This document shows positions 10,684 through 21,485 of a DNA stretch of 64,000 nt, one piece after another. The translations under genes and the position numbers were made by a program. The DNA comes from Pseudisothecium myosuroides. Lineage: Eukaryota > Streptophyta > Bryopsida > Hypnales > Lembophyllaceae. The stretch is from positions 20,547,452-20,611,451 of the forward strand of contig OX637294.1 of NCBI GenBank assembly GCA_951799445.1. Direction: 5' to 3'. The notes under the pieces are model-generated. The model was not told where the DNA came from. It searched no databases and worked only from the letters and a program-made list of their open reading frames with translations. Position 1 is the stretch's first letter, and each line of letters starts with the position of its first letter.

Positions 10684-12008
10684 TGTAGATGGATTTTTAC
10701 TATAGAGTTAATTATAATAAAATTCCTATAGTTTTGAGTTCGTTCGCAGGGAGGTATGATTGCACTATAGATAATTCCTAAGGGAAACTAAATTAACCCC
10801 AAGTTGTGCACAATGGAAGGAAATCCATGGAATGTTCCTAACTTCATAAATTCAATAGATAGACTATTTTATTATAGTTAAATCCAGGATTGGAAACTTA
10901 TCAATTCCTTTGTAATCCTATAGCTTTATCTTTATTCTCCATTGCTCCATCACTTCTCACCAACCGCTCTGGTACCAGCTTCTATTGATTCCTCCAACAA
11001 TTCGCTCAGGTACTATTGATTTGATTCACAGCTTCTTCCGGCTTTGTTGCAATTGTATCCTTCTCTTCATTCTTACTTTCCTCTAATGTAACTTCCTCCA
11101 TAGTTTGGCATTTCATCCTTATATTATTTGATTGACAACAATATTTGCACTTCTTTCCCTTGAGTTTCAACTGTTTATTATCCATTGTAATATCCCTTAT
11201 TCTCACAATTCTATTGATTCAGTTTACAGACTCACTCTAATCACCCCATCTCTATTGATTAATCTTCCACTTTTCATCCTAACACACTCAATAACATCAT
11301 GCTCATACACCATTGACACACACTATTGAAATCAGCCATCACAATTGATAAAATAATTAAAACCAGATCCAAACTTGCATTCACATCCAATCACAACAAT
11401 AGAAATTTCTCACCCATTAAATCCACAAACTCCACACAATCACACATTCACAATTGATACACACAATTCAGCACACTCAATCATTCACATCACCATAGCA
11501 TAACACATCCAAGAATTCACACCATTGATAATAGCGACTCATATTATAAACTCCGCATTATATTTCACTTTGAAATTTACAATTGATCCTCACTGTAGCT
11601 TCACTACAAAACACTATCGATTCAACACATTCACAATCACAGACACCAGTACTATAGAAATTCCACTCCTCACTTCACTTACAAAATCACACAAAATTAT
11701 AGATCACTCACACACTCCACACACTGCCGGCCTCACCACCGCAGGAGCTCTGGCTTCCCTCCAGACTGAATTCTAATTTCGCTTGACAATTGATTTCACC
11801 CCAACCAGCGGATAACTACTTAACCGCCATCAATAGATTTCATCCAGTTCCTCATTACATCCATCTATTGATTAAGTTCTATAGAAAACCTTTATTAACT
11901 GGTAATATTGACATATTAATATCTTAAGTACTATAGAAATATGAACATTAGAGAATTTAACAAAATTTTGCTATTACTCACACATTCTCTATAGATTCTA
12001 TGACTACA
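10684..12008 (-). mobile_element. LTR, 1325 bp
   Basis: The plus strand begins TGTAG at 10684 and ends CTACA at 12008, a 5-bp terminal inverted repeat of the TG...CA type, and it abuts a primer-binding site. It contains many short repeats of the kind CTATTGATT and CACAATTGATA. No second LTR occurs in the window. Confidence 0.8.
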
Positions 12009-12291
12009 GTCTTGCTACAACTATCTTCTTTTGATGAAAATTTCAAATAAAGATGAAAAAGACATATTTTATAACATATTCAAATTTTGTTTTAAAACCT
12101 TGAAGTCATCTAGGAGGGTTGATGCCTAGTTTGTTTTTAAATTTATGCATATTTTAATATATTATATAAACAATTATATAAATGCGTCACCTGCTTTTAT
12201 ATTTTTAAATTGGTCCTTAAGGAATTTAACTAAATTCAAGCATAGTTTTTAATAAAGCATTTCTTTAAAATCCTTTTTTTATTATTCAAAA
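12009..12291 (+). repeat. 283-bp direct repeat, right copy
   Basis: Matches 8522-8804 almost base for base and begins directly after the LTR terminus CTACA. Confidence 0.9.
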
Positions 12292-15200
12292 TATGGAATT
12301 CAAGCCAATTGTGAATTAAATTATGAGTGAAAAGACCTCATGCACACAAAAAGAGAAACAAAAGATTGATAACATCATATTATAAGAGTTGAATCGTTTA
12401 CAACTTGATAGTTGTTATGCCAATACTATAGTTAATATTCTATTCTAATCTACATGTAATTTTGAATTCTATTCCAACCAAAAAAATGCATTCCTACCAC
12501 TAATAACATTTTTTTTTTATGGAAAGGTTCAAAATTCAAATCAAAGTAATTTAAGTTGTTGTAAATTTGAAAGGAAATCATTTTTCAAAATCTTAACATT
12601 TAAGTATTTTTGTAGAAGTATTGAGATCACATGTTTCAATTTTCCAAACTTGTTTCATCCAAATAAAGTTAACATCTATATAGATACAATCTTAATTTGG
12701 TGTATTCATGTGTTTTAAATCAATTTTGAAGAAATCAAATTGAACTTAAAATTTCAAGAAGAGAGTTCATGAGGAATATGAATCTTGATTTATTTTTTAA
12801 AAATATGGTGTAAAACTAATCAATTTTCTCCATGAGTATGTTTAATTGATATTCTTGCTTCATATTTTGTATAACATTTTAACCCCTTGCCATCCAAGCT
12901 TGATCAACACATTTTATAAGAAGCATGTGTCTTGATGCAATTTCTCAAAATTTGCATTGTCCTTTGGAAAATTCACCATTGAATATCAAAGCTATTTGCC
13001 TCATAAATTGGAAATTTTTGTCCTATGTGCATTTGATGGGAAGAAAGATGAAATCATAACGTTTGATCATGTGGGAAGTATAGCAGTAGTGGGGACACAT
13101 TTGGTCTCCTTGTGTGGTAAGCAAGTCTACTTTCTACACCAATTCGAAATTTGAAAAATTTCGAAATTATAAATATAAATTGCAATTTGAACTTTGGGCC
13201 TATAACCATATACTCTTCTAATTAGAAAATAAAAATAATTATAGAATGATAAAAAAAAAATTTGTTTACATAATGCTATTCACACTATAATATTCACCTA
13301 TGGCAAAATATTCAAAAATTTAAAGCATATATTGTATTTGATATGAATTTCCTTCAATAATTCACTATAATTTTACCTTTTTTTATAAAGCATAAAATTT
13401 TATCTCTAAAAATTATAATAAAACAATTTTTGTTCATATAAATTAGTGACCAAAAGCACATCATTCCTCAAAGCAAAAAATAATTAAGTTTGTTAATATG
13501 GTCAAAGGCTCATTCTTTACTTAAGAGTTTAACTTTGAGCATTAAGGTTAAGGTCAAAAAGTGGTCAATGGATGACTTTCAAGATTATATATGAACAACG
13601 CATTTATTTATTAAAAAATTGAATAATTTTAGGCAAAAGTATCTAGGTAATTGGTCTTGTCTTTTAGGGTTAACCCTTTGAAGTCAAAAGTCAACCATGG
13701 ATGACATTCTATATCACTTGTAGAAACGAAGAATACACATATTGGTCCAAAAATTATTTTTAGCAAAGTACTATCATACTATGGTAATAGGTCTCGTCCT
13801 TTCAGAGATAGGTTTACTTACATTTAGTCATGAATGATGAACAGAGTACAACTAAGGTAGAAGCATCTAAATTGGACATTTGTTTTGGATCTCTTAATCT
13901 GGAGGGTGCATAGAGAAAAAAATTATGTGCACTTGGTAGGAATTAGGTTAGGAAATCATTAAAATTGGTTTCATATTTTTCTAACTTTGTATAAATATAA
14001 TACAAATTTTTGAAAACACCTACATAGATGCACCTACTGTGAACACGGTCTAGACTAACACCAAAGTGGCCATGGAAGCACCCAAAAGCAACACAATATA
14101 AGCTTAGATTATGCACAAGTGATTGGCCAATGCAAGACCGCCTTCATGATAGTGACAACTTCTTGGAACCCCACCTATCTATTTTGGGTTCACTTAAGCG
14201 CGGATTTAGGTCGTTTTCTAGATGACTGTCTATAAATGACTCGTGTCCAATTTAGGTACTTCTACCTTAGGAGAAGTCACAATTCATTTCTCTCCTTGAA
14301 CTCCTCTGCATGAACTTGCTACAGATTCGAACGTGGAAGACTTGCAATTGATGGTTTCAACTAGTTTGCTGAAATTTTTCTTCTAAGTTATAGCCTTTGA
14401 GACGACTGTAGAGCCTCTTTGAATTTGTTGAAGTTCCTGAAAGTCTATAATTGTGGCTTTTTACCATTGGATGCCATTAGAATTTGTATCTTACATTATA
14501 AACTTGGTGACTTTGGGGTGGTTACAATTGAGTGATGTGGAAGCCCATATCATTAGAAGAAATTTGAGGGCTCCAAAAGGACCTTTCCCGCTGCTAGGAA
14601 CAGTCAAAATATATAAATAATTAAAAAATAAAATAAAATATTAAAATATTGTTAAAAAAAATTAAATTAAAAAAAATAAAATTCCGACGTGGCATAGTTT
14701 TGGCCACGTCAAATTACTGTTCCCAAGGCGTTCCTAGGGCCTGATAACTCGCAGTCTCTTATTGTCCCCAAATTTTTTCTAATGTCCACATGTCCATTGA
14801 AAATTACGGAATTGATACTATGGTCCCCTATTGTACACTGAATAGGGGTATTAAGGGGACCCATACTAATTAATCAACATGGCACACTATATAAATATCT
14901 ATCTTTTTTGTACATCAATAGTTATTGAAGTGTCCAGGGGTTGTACATCATGTTTCAATCATCTACAGTTTTCCAAGATAAATCCCTTTAATTTTTTGGT
15001 CACCTTAATATCCCTATTCAATGTAGTTTGTTTAAAAAGAATAAATTTTGTACTGTAAATCTCCGGCCTATTGATACCATGACTCTTCTTCTACTTCATA
15101 ACATTGTTAACCAAGCCTTGGGGTTCCCTTTTGCTTCCGCAAGAAGCAGGAGTCCTTTAGTGCTGGAATTTACTAGACTTGACAAGCAAATGGTACACAG

Positions 15201-15960
15201 ATACACGTGGGAAGAGGATATGGGCCTAGGGATGGAACAACACTAATCCCCCTCCTACTTACTTTTACCCAGTCAATCTAGTTTGTCATATCATACTTGA
15301 ATTTTCCTTCTTTCACGTATCTAGGGGAAAATTATACCTTCACTTGGGAGGTGGAGGTGGAATCACTTAACAATGTTATGTTCCATACACATTACTAAAA
15401 GTTTCTATTCATATTTGGAAAAACCAACAGTTAGTTTGAAGCGTTAGGTGGTGGAATTGGAAAAAATCTAGTTGCAATTTGAACCAATAGGTAAAAAAAA
15501 TGGTGAAAAAATTCTATTCCAGAGTATAAAACTTCTATTTAGAGTAAACTATAGAAAAAATAACCAAACTCCGTATTTGGAAAACCGGTACAATATGGGA
15601 ATTAAAGGAAAATAGTCAGTAAGGTAAAAACACCCAAAAGTGTCCGTATTCCCATTCTTGTATCCTAGATTACCACTAAATATGTCCCTAGATTTTCATC
15701 AATGTATCCTACAAAATGCTTAACTCTGATTCGCTAACACATTTGAAGGACACGTACTTAACTTTGATTTGCTAACAACTTAATTTTGCAGATTTCAGTT
15801 TAGGGTCCACCTATATGAGAGTTTCAGTGGTCTAGGGAACCGGCACTTTAAAAAATCATAGAAATTACATACCACATCCAAAAAATCTATTTTTTTTTTT
15901 TAATATTCCTGATTTTCACTTGCTAATACTACAAAAATATTATTTTAGAAAAAAGGTGCC
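12292..15960. other. AT-rich spacer with weak tandem repeat
   Basis: No gene could be supported. 13546-13668 and 13669-13808 look like two diverged units (GTCAA-GGATGAC, then AGGTAATTGGTCTYGTC). A short imperfect inverted repeat containing GGAACAGT lies at about 14590-14720, with GACGTGGC and GCCACGTC facing each other at 14684-14708. Small ORFs at 12957 and 15028 have no recognisable similarity. Confidence 0.45.
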
Positions 15961-17296
15961 TCGACCTATGCTGAATTGCTTAATATTGGCGGCTTTGGGT
16001 GTTTCCACCGTAAAGCTGAAAAAATATCCCGACCTCTGGTTTCCCCCATTGCGCAAGCACCTGACAGATGGCATCCATCGACAGCCCCAGATGCTTTCCC
16101 TCTGACGAATCCTCGCCGTCCGATGTTCACCAGAGTTCGGCCAAACGAAGTTGAATTTCATCCACATGGATGTATTTCATCTCAATCAGGCTTGGATTCC
16201 GTCCCCCTCTTCTCCGCTTTCCGGAGGTTCTGCCCTGTTCTTAGGAAATATGCCTTTGACGCTTACTTCCATACGATCGAGCCTCGCAGAATTCGACCCC
16301 TTGCTGCAGTCGCACTAACTTCGCTTTGAGTGCGCTCCGTCTCGATCCCTCAAAGGTACTGTAAATTGTTTGCAAGCCTTTGCTTTGAAGTCTGATTTTC
16401 TGCAGAGTCTTTTCAAAGTTTTGTTTTGTGATATTTTGCGTTTCTTCTTCTTCTTCTTTGGTGCGTGTGAATTTACGGAAGTTCGATTCTGTTGCGAATC
16501 TTCGTGGAGAATCGGCTTTGAAATTGTTTTTAAGTATGTGAATTCCTGTGTTATGGAAGTTGTAGTGTGTGCGCCTTGCTTATTGCTATGATGAGAGCTT
16601 TTCATGTGGTTGGTCGCGCTTCTTTTCTGACACTCGTAAGTGGAGAGATGCCGCGGTGCCAGCTGCGGAAATTCCGTCGTGGGTGTTGTGTTAGTGGGTT
16701 TCTGTGCTGTGAAAGTTTAAGTTTTGGAGTGTGTGTTTTTCAGATTTCGATGAGAAAAGTTTTTGCTTGGTTCACTTGATGGAAGATTTTATTTATTTTT
16801 TGGGGCTCGTGAGTTGGATGATGCCTGCTTGGAAAGGCTGTGAAATTGAATGGTGGGTATCTGTACTTTGGAGGTTGTAGAGCGTGCGTTTTGGTGGTTT
16901 CCGAGAATAGAATTTTTTTATTGGTTCATTTCGTCGCGAGCGCTTCTTTACAGTCTTAAGTTGAATTATTGTTTGTTGCCAGCGGGAAATGGTTCTGAAA
17001 TTTCTGTTGTTACTGTTTAAGTTTGTGGATCTCTATACTGTGGAAGTTGTAGTGTTTTTTCTTGCTGGATTCGTTGAGAGAATCATTTTTGGGGTTCATT
17101 TCGATGAGAGAATGTTTTATGCTCGTATGTTGATTGATAATAGGTCACTCCTGGAATGATAATATAAGATGGAGCCTGAACCTTCTCATTTTGTTATGAT
17201 CGTTCCGAGGATTATTGTTGCTCGTGTGGAATTTACAACGCGTTTTCGTGCTGTGAAGGTTGAGCTTGCATCAGGAAGGATTCAAGGCTTGTGAAG
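15960..17296 (+). other. Promoter and leader (with intron) of the USP gene
   Basis: Base composition changes from AT-rich spacer to GC-richer sequence near 15960. A good donor AAAG|GTACTG follows 16355, and TTGCATCAG|GAAGG gives an acceptor at 17275, 22 bases before the USP start codon, suggesting a 5' UTR split by an intron of about 0.9 kb. An ORF at 15976-16329 lies inside this leader and is probably not a separate gene. Confidence 0.45.
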
Positions 17297-18721
17297 ATGA
17301 ACGGGGAGAGGTATATCGGGGTGGCACTCGATTACTCGCCAAGCAGCAAGTATGCTTTGAAGTGGACCCTAGATAATATTCTGCGCCCGCACGACCACCT
17401 TATCGTTGTGGTAGTGAACAAGGAGATGCTTCTCGAGGGTGGGACTGGGGTTCTGTGGGCAAAGACGGGCACCCGTAAGTTTTTCACCGTTGGCCTGCTT
17501 GAAATTCATAGACTTTAATACCGGTTTTGAAACATCCGTCTCTAGCTTCGTACCGATTAATTCTCCGGTTCACGGGATTTGTCTCTGATTTGTGAGACAT
17601 GATAGTGTTGGACCCGTAACTGTTCCCAAGGTATAAATAGAGGTTACTCCTGCTATTTGTGTTTGATTTCTCAGGTTTTGCTATTGTTGCATTTGTAATT
17701 TCCCTATCCAGCACTAATAGGGACGGGCGATTGTGTACAAATGAAGTCTATTCTATGCATCATACTCACACGTTTAATCGTTCACACATGTAATCTTTCC
17801 AGGACATTCCATTTGAATGTGTGTAAGCCTTTGCCTCATCGGTCAATATCCGTCCGTCCGTCTGTCTCAATTCTGTACTGGCAAGTTATTTGAAAATGAT
17901 GTAGTATCTTTGTTGGTTTGCAGCTTTCATTCCATTGACCGCTGCAGAGGATGCACACAATCAGAAGACGTACCAACTAAAGATAGACGAAGAAGTCTCC
18001 AAGATTCTGCATGAAGCTGCAGTCAAGAAGGTCCACTTTTGCTTCTCATTGAAGTTGTACTATGCAGGAGTTTCAAACTTGTTCTTGCTCTTGTTTTAGG
18101 AGAATCGTGTTTCCCTCTGAATTCTCTATTCAGGTCTTACTATCATTTGTGTGCCCCATCACACTGTAAGGAGGAAATGACTTCGGGAGACTATTATCAG
18201 CAGCTAACAGAATGTTGTTTGTGCATGCAGATTACTGTGGTCTACAAGGTTTACTGGGGAGACCCGAAGGAGAAGGTCTGCAGCGCTGTTGTGGATGCGC
18301 CACTTGATTTCCTCGTCATGGGATGCCGAGGTCTTAGCGCGGTCAAAAGGTATAATTTCTGAGAGCTTCGGATGGTCATTTTCCAGTCGTCATGCTCTAA
18401 ATTTGAGTTTGACAATCAAGTGTTTCTGTTTTGGGTTGCCATCGCACTTGTCTGCCTGTTCTTCTTCAATTATGATGTCATGTGTAGAAGGGATTGTCTT
18501 CTTCATTTTTTTGGTATTTGAAGCGCATCTGGGTGTGTAAATACAGTTCAGATGATATTTGTGCTGCTGAGATTTCTACGTTTTGTACTTGGAAGCAAGC
18601 AAACATACATTAATCTCTACAACATCGTTATGGCAGGACCTTCATGGGGAGTGTAAGCAACTACGTAACGAACAACGTCCCCTGCCCTGTCACCATAGTG
18701 AAGTTGCCTCCCAACTTATAA
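17297..18721 (+). CDS. Universal stress protein (USP) family, four exons
   Basis: Exons 17297-17474, 17924-18030, 18231-18349 and 18637-18721 join in frame through GT-AG introns to 162 residues, the usual plant USP size. The protein opens MNGERYIGVALDYSPSSKYA (first strand and helix), continues with TPFIPLTAAEDA and the IYWGDP-like block VYKVYWGDPKEKVC, then MGCRGLSAVKR, the family's nucleotide-binding G-x-x-G-type loop, and ends GSVSNYVTNNVPCPVTIVKL. USPs are soluble alpha/beta proteins that bind ATP or signal in stress responses. The loop has MGCRG where MGSRG is usual. I chose the ATG at 17297 because it opens the conserved domain. No frameshift is seen, so the gene looks functional. The R1 repeat follows 270 bp downstream. 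Confidence 0.9.
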
Positions 18722-18989
18722 GTGGAAGGCAGATGATGCTATCGGGAAGGCAGAGCTCATACTTCTGCTCGATATTGACCTTGTATTGTGTTTTTGTTGC
18801 TTTTCCGAGTTGGTAGAATTGAAGTGCATAAGTGCAGGTTGTTACTGCCGTTCATTCACCTGTTCATAGTCTCTACAGATAGTGTGATGTTCACACCTCT
18901 ATCGTGTATGCGATAACATTATCCTCATGTGCCAAGGTCATGAAGTCCTTGATGTCAGAACCAGTGGTAAATCTCCGTGTTTACTCACC

Positions 18990-19280
18990 ATTTTGAAATC
19001 CTATTTGATTCGTGTTACTGTCATTGTTGAAGAAATGTCAAAGTACCATTCACAGACATATCCTCCATTGGGAGTGAGTGTATGCAAGCAACTTTCATGG
19101 CAGTTCTCAGGCTATCAATTCCGGCAATGCCTAAACAACACTCCCTACTTTCAACTTGTGCCTGCTTCCGATCCTTCCAGGCGATTGTAAAGAAAAATAC
19201 CAAAGCTTCTTGACGTTCTGCCATCAAGATACTACCTACTTGCCGATTGAAGCTTTACCAGACATTCACGTGACCTTTCC
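18990..19280 (+). repeat. Dispersed repeat R1, copy 2
   Basis: Shares the blocks GAAGAAATGTC, CTATCAATTC, TTCCGATCCTTCCAGG and CATCAAGATACTACCTACTT with the copies at 7.2, 45.0 and 60.1 kb. It lies just after the USP gene and could overlap its 3' UTR. The following bases (CTTTCCAACGGTACCAAGAG and AAACAAAATAAAC) resemble the array at 46.7-47.8 kb. Confidence 0.7.
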
Positions 19281-19637
19281 AACGGTACCAAGAGCGCCGG
19301 ATGCACAATTTGTGAGATTTCAAAATGTCAAACAAAATAAACAAACAAAAAAATAAAACAAAACAAACAAACATACAAATTTAAGGTGATGATAACTTTT
19401 AAAATTAATCAAATATCAAAAAAATAAAATATCAAAATTTTACTTTATATTAAAAATATTACTTTATCTTCATCAAAAATCAAAATAAAAGTATAAATTT
19501 ATATATAAGTCACTAAAGAAAAGTTGTTCTTTTATTGCATATTCAATCATTTAGATTATACTATTAGTAATATTTGTTTAATATATGTCACCAAAATTGA
19601 TTATTTTTTAAAGGAAAATCTTGGAATTACATTTCAA

Positions 19638-21485
19638 ATGGATTTACTACAGACAACACGGAATCGGATTCTTCAAGAAATATTGAGACCATTGTCAACA
19701 CTAGGAAAAAAATATAAAGTGCTAATTATGGATACTACAACTACAAGGTTGATGTCCCAATTATTTAAAGATTATGAGATTTATGAAGAATGCATCTCCA
19801 AACTAGAAAGTTTACACAGTAGAAGGTCTTCCAATTCAAGAATTGATGCAATATATTTCATCCAACCTTCTATACAGAATGTTAAAAGATTGGTTAAAGA
19901 TATACAAATGCATTTTTACAAAATGATGTATGTGTTTTTTAGTACACCTATTGAAGAAGAGTTGTTGAAGGATATTACAAAAAAAAAATCTATTTTGAAG
20001 CATATTGGTGGCCTCAAAGAGATCAATTTAGAATACTTTGTTGTCAACAATCAAGCATTTACTACAAACAATCATGAGATTCTCAACTACATGCTTGAAG
20101 AAAATACTTGTGAAGGATTATCTACTGTTATTGATATTATAGCCACTCGCCTTGTCACTGTATTTGCTTCCATGAAAGAATTTCCACATATTAGATATCA
20201 AATTGGTTTGTCTGATAATGCAACATTTAATGATTGTATTCCTACCAAAGTAGCTGCAGCTTTTTGGAATGAATTCATTAAACGCAAAGAAAAATTTCCA
20301 AGATATCCAACCATTGAAACTTGTGACTTAGTAATTGTAAATAGATTCACAGATCTTATAGCATTGCTAAGACATGATGTAACCTATGGTGTACTATGTC
20401 GTGATACATTCTTAGTGCAAGATAATGTATTATTATATGAATCTACTACAAATGAAAATAAAAAATGCATATGTTTAGATTGGCGGGATCAAATATGGAT
20501 GGAGCTACAATATATGAATATCAAAGATGCAAAGACTACTCTTGAAAGTAAAAAAGAAAAATTCATTGCCAATAATGCATCAATGCAATACAAATTAGCA
20601 AAATTACATGGCTCTAAATATGAGCAACACAATTGTGATACAAAATCTCTCAAAAAAATAGTGTCTTCAATTCCAGCATATATTAATGAATATCCTATTA
20701 TTACCTCTCATTTAGATATTGTAAATGATTTGATTAAGGTAGTGGAAGAGCGTCATTGGATTGAGATTTCAAATTTTGAAATAAAAGCCATGGAAGAAAA
20801 TCTCAACACTACTGCAATCCATAAATTGCAAAAGTTTTTTAATACAACTGCTAACAACATCAATAGGGATGACAAATTGCGATTGATTGTGATTTTCTTC
20901 ATCACGTGTTTTCACAAACTATCTTCTAAAAGATACAATGAAATTATGGAATTGGCTAAACTTAATGAAGAAGATAAAAAATTATTATCTTATTTGGAAT
21001 CAATTGTTGGAATTTGGACGAAAAAACCAATCTTAGATCAAACACTAATTGGTTATCTCGCTCATAGTCTACATCGATGCCAATTATCAGAAGAAGAATA
21101 TCCTTTTATAAATAAATCGTCATCAAGTGAAGAGAAGCTTATTAAAGACAAGGATTATATGTCAACACCACAACCTTTACAATGGATAGGCAAGAAACAT
21201 GTGAAAGATAATGTTGAATGTAAAGCAACAAGTGAAGGTAAAAAGATTGAAACCCAATCTCAAACAACTTCAATTTTTCCTCGTAACATTTTACAAAGGC
21301 AAAGACATCAAAAAAAGAAGTTGGTGATTTTTGTTGTTGGAGGAATATCTAATTTAGAAATAGGTACTATTGAAAAATTAGCTTTTGAGTTGAAGCATCA
21401 AATAGTTTTAGGTTCTACTCACCTTGAGGATCCTTCTGAATTCCTTTATAAATTACAAAGTGTTGCAATATCTAAGGTGCATTGA
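19638..21485 (+). CDS. Intronless, AT-rich Sec1/Munc18 (SM) family protein
   Basis: An uninterrupted 615-residue ORF from the first in-frame ATG covers nearly the whole SM fold. Recognisable in order are TTRNRILQEIL and VLIMDTTTTRLMSQ (N-terminal domain 1), IDAIYFIQPS, VFFSTPI, GGLKEINLEYFVVNNQAF, IATRLVTVFASMKEFP, PTKVAAAFW, ETCDLVIV, LSEEEYPF and LVIFVVGGIS, ending with IVLGSTHLEDPSEFL. SM proteins clasp syntaxins and SNARE bundles to drive membrane fusion. It lines up with the plant KEULE/SEC1 group. The block that in KEULE reads DRSIDQIAPVIHEWTYDA is strongly altered here (NRFTDLIALLRHDVTYG). All introns of the 31-37 kb gene are absent, which indicates a retrocopy. Codons are mostly A/T-ending. 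No poly(A) tract or target duplication is obvious. Function uncertain. Confidence 0.75.
   Translation: MDLLQTTRNRILQEILRPLSTLGKKYKVLIMDTTTTRLMSQLFKDYEIYEECISKLESLHSRRSSNSRIDAIYFIQPSIQNVKRLVKDIQMHFYKMMYVFFSTPIEEELLKDITKKKSILKHIGGLKEINLEYFVVNNQAFTTNNHEILNYMLEENTCEGLSTVIDIIATRLVTVFASMKEFPHIRYQIGLSDNATFNDCIPTKVAAAFWNEFIKRKEKFPRYPTIETCDLVIVNRFTDLIALLRHDVTYGVLCRDTFLVQDNVLLYESTTNENKKCICLDWRDQIWMELQYMNIKDAKTTLESKKEKFIANNASMQYKLAKLHGSKYEQHNCDTKSLKKIVSSIPAYINEYPIITSHLDIVNDLIKVVEERHWIEISNFEIKAMEENLNTTAIHKLQKFFNTTANNINRDDKLRLIVIFFITCFHKLSSKRYNEIMELAKLNEEDKKLLSYLESIVGIWTKKPILDQTLIGYLAHSLHRCQLSEEEYPFINKSSSSEEKLIKDKDYMSTPQPLQWIGKKHVKDNVECKATSEGKKIETQSQTTSIFPRNILQRQRHQKKKLVIFVVGGISNLEIGTIEKLAFELKHQIVLGSTHLEDPSEFLYKLQSVAISKVH

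Larger units (their letters stand above)
8805..12008 (-). mobile_element. Truncated LTR retroelement with coiled-coil ORF
   Basis: On the minus strand the order is LTR (12008-10684), three bases, primer-binding site (10680-10663), leader and a coiled-coil ORF reaching almost to 8861. The element then stops without a polypurine tract or second LTR. No protease, reverse transcriptase or integrase is present. It is bounded exactly by the 283-bp direct repeats, which are far longer than the 4-6 bp duplication integrase makes. It may be a partial cDNA, or a non-autonomous element, integrated or rearranged by break repair. Confidence 0.75.

Noticed and set aside
12957..13154. 65-codon ORF in AT-rich spacer
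   Set aside because: No similarity, no splice context and no repeat copy.
14320..14345. GTTCGAATCTG-like box on the minus strand as a tRNA B-box
   Set aside because: No matching A-box or cloverleaf could be drawn; no tRNA gene found in the window.
15976..16329. 117-codon ORF upstream of USP
   Set aside because: Lies in the GC-richer leader, overlaps another frame and has no family similarity; better explained as 5' UTR.
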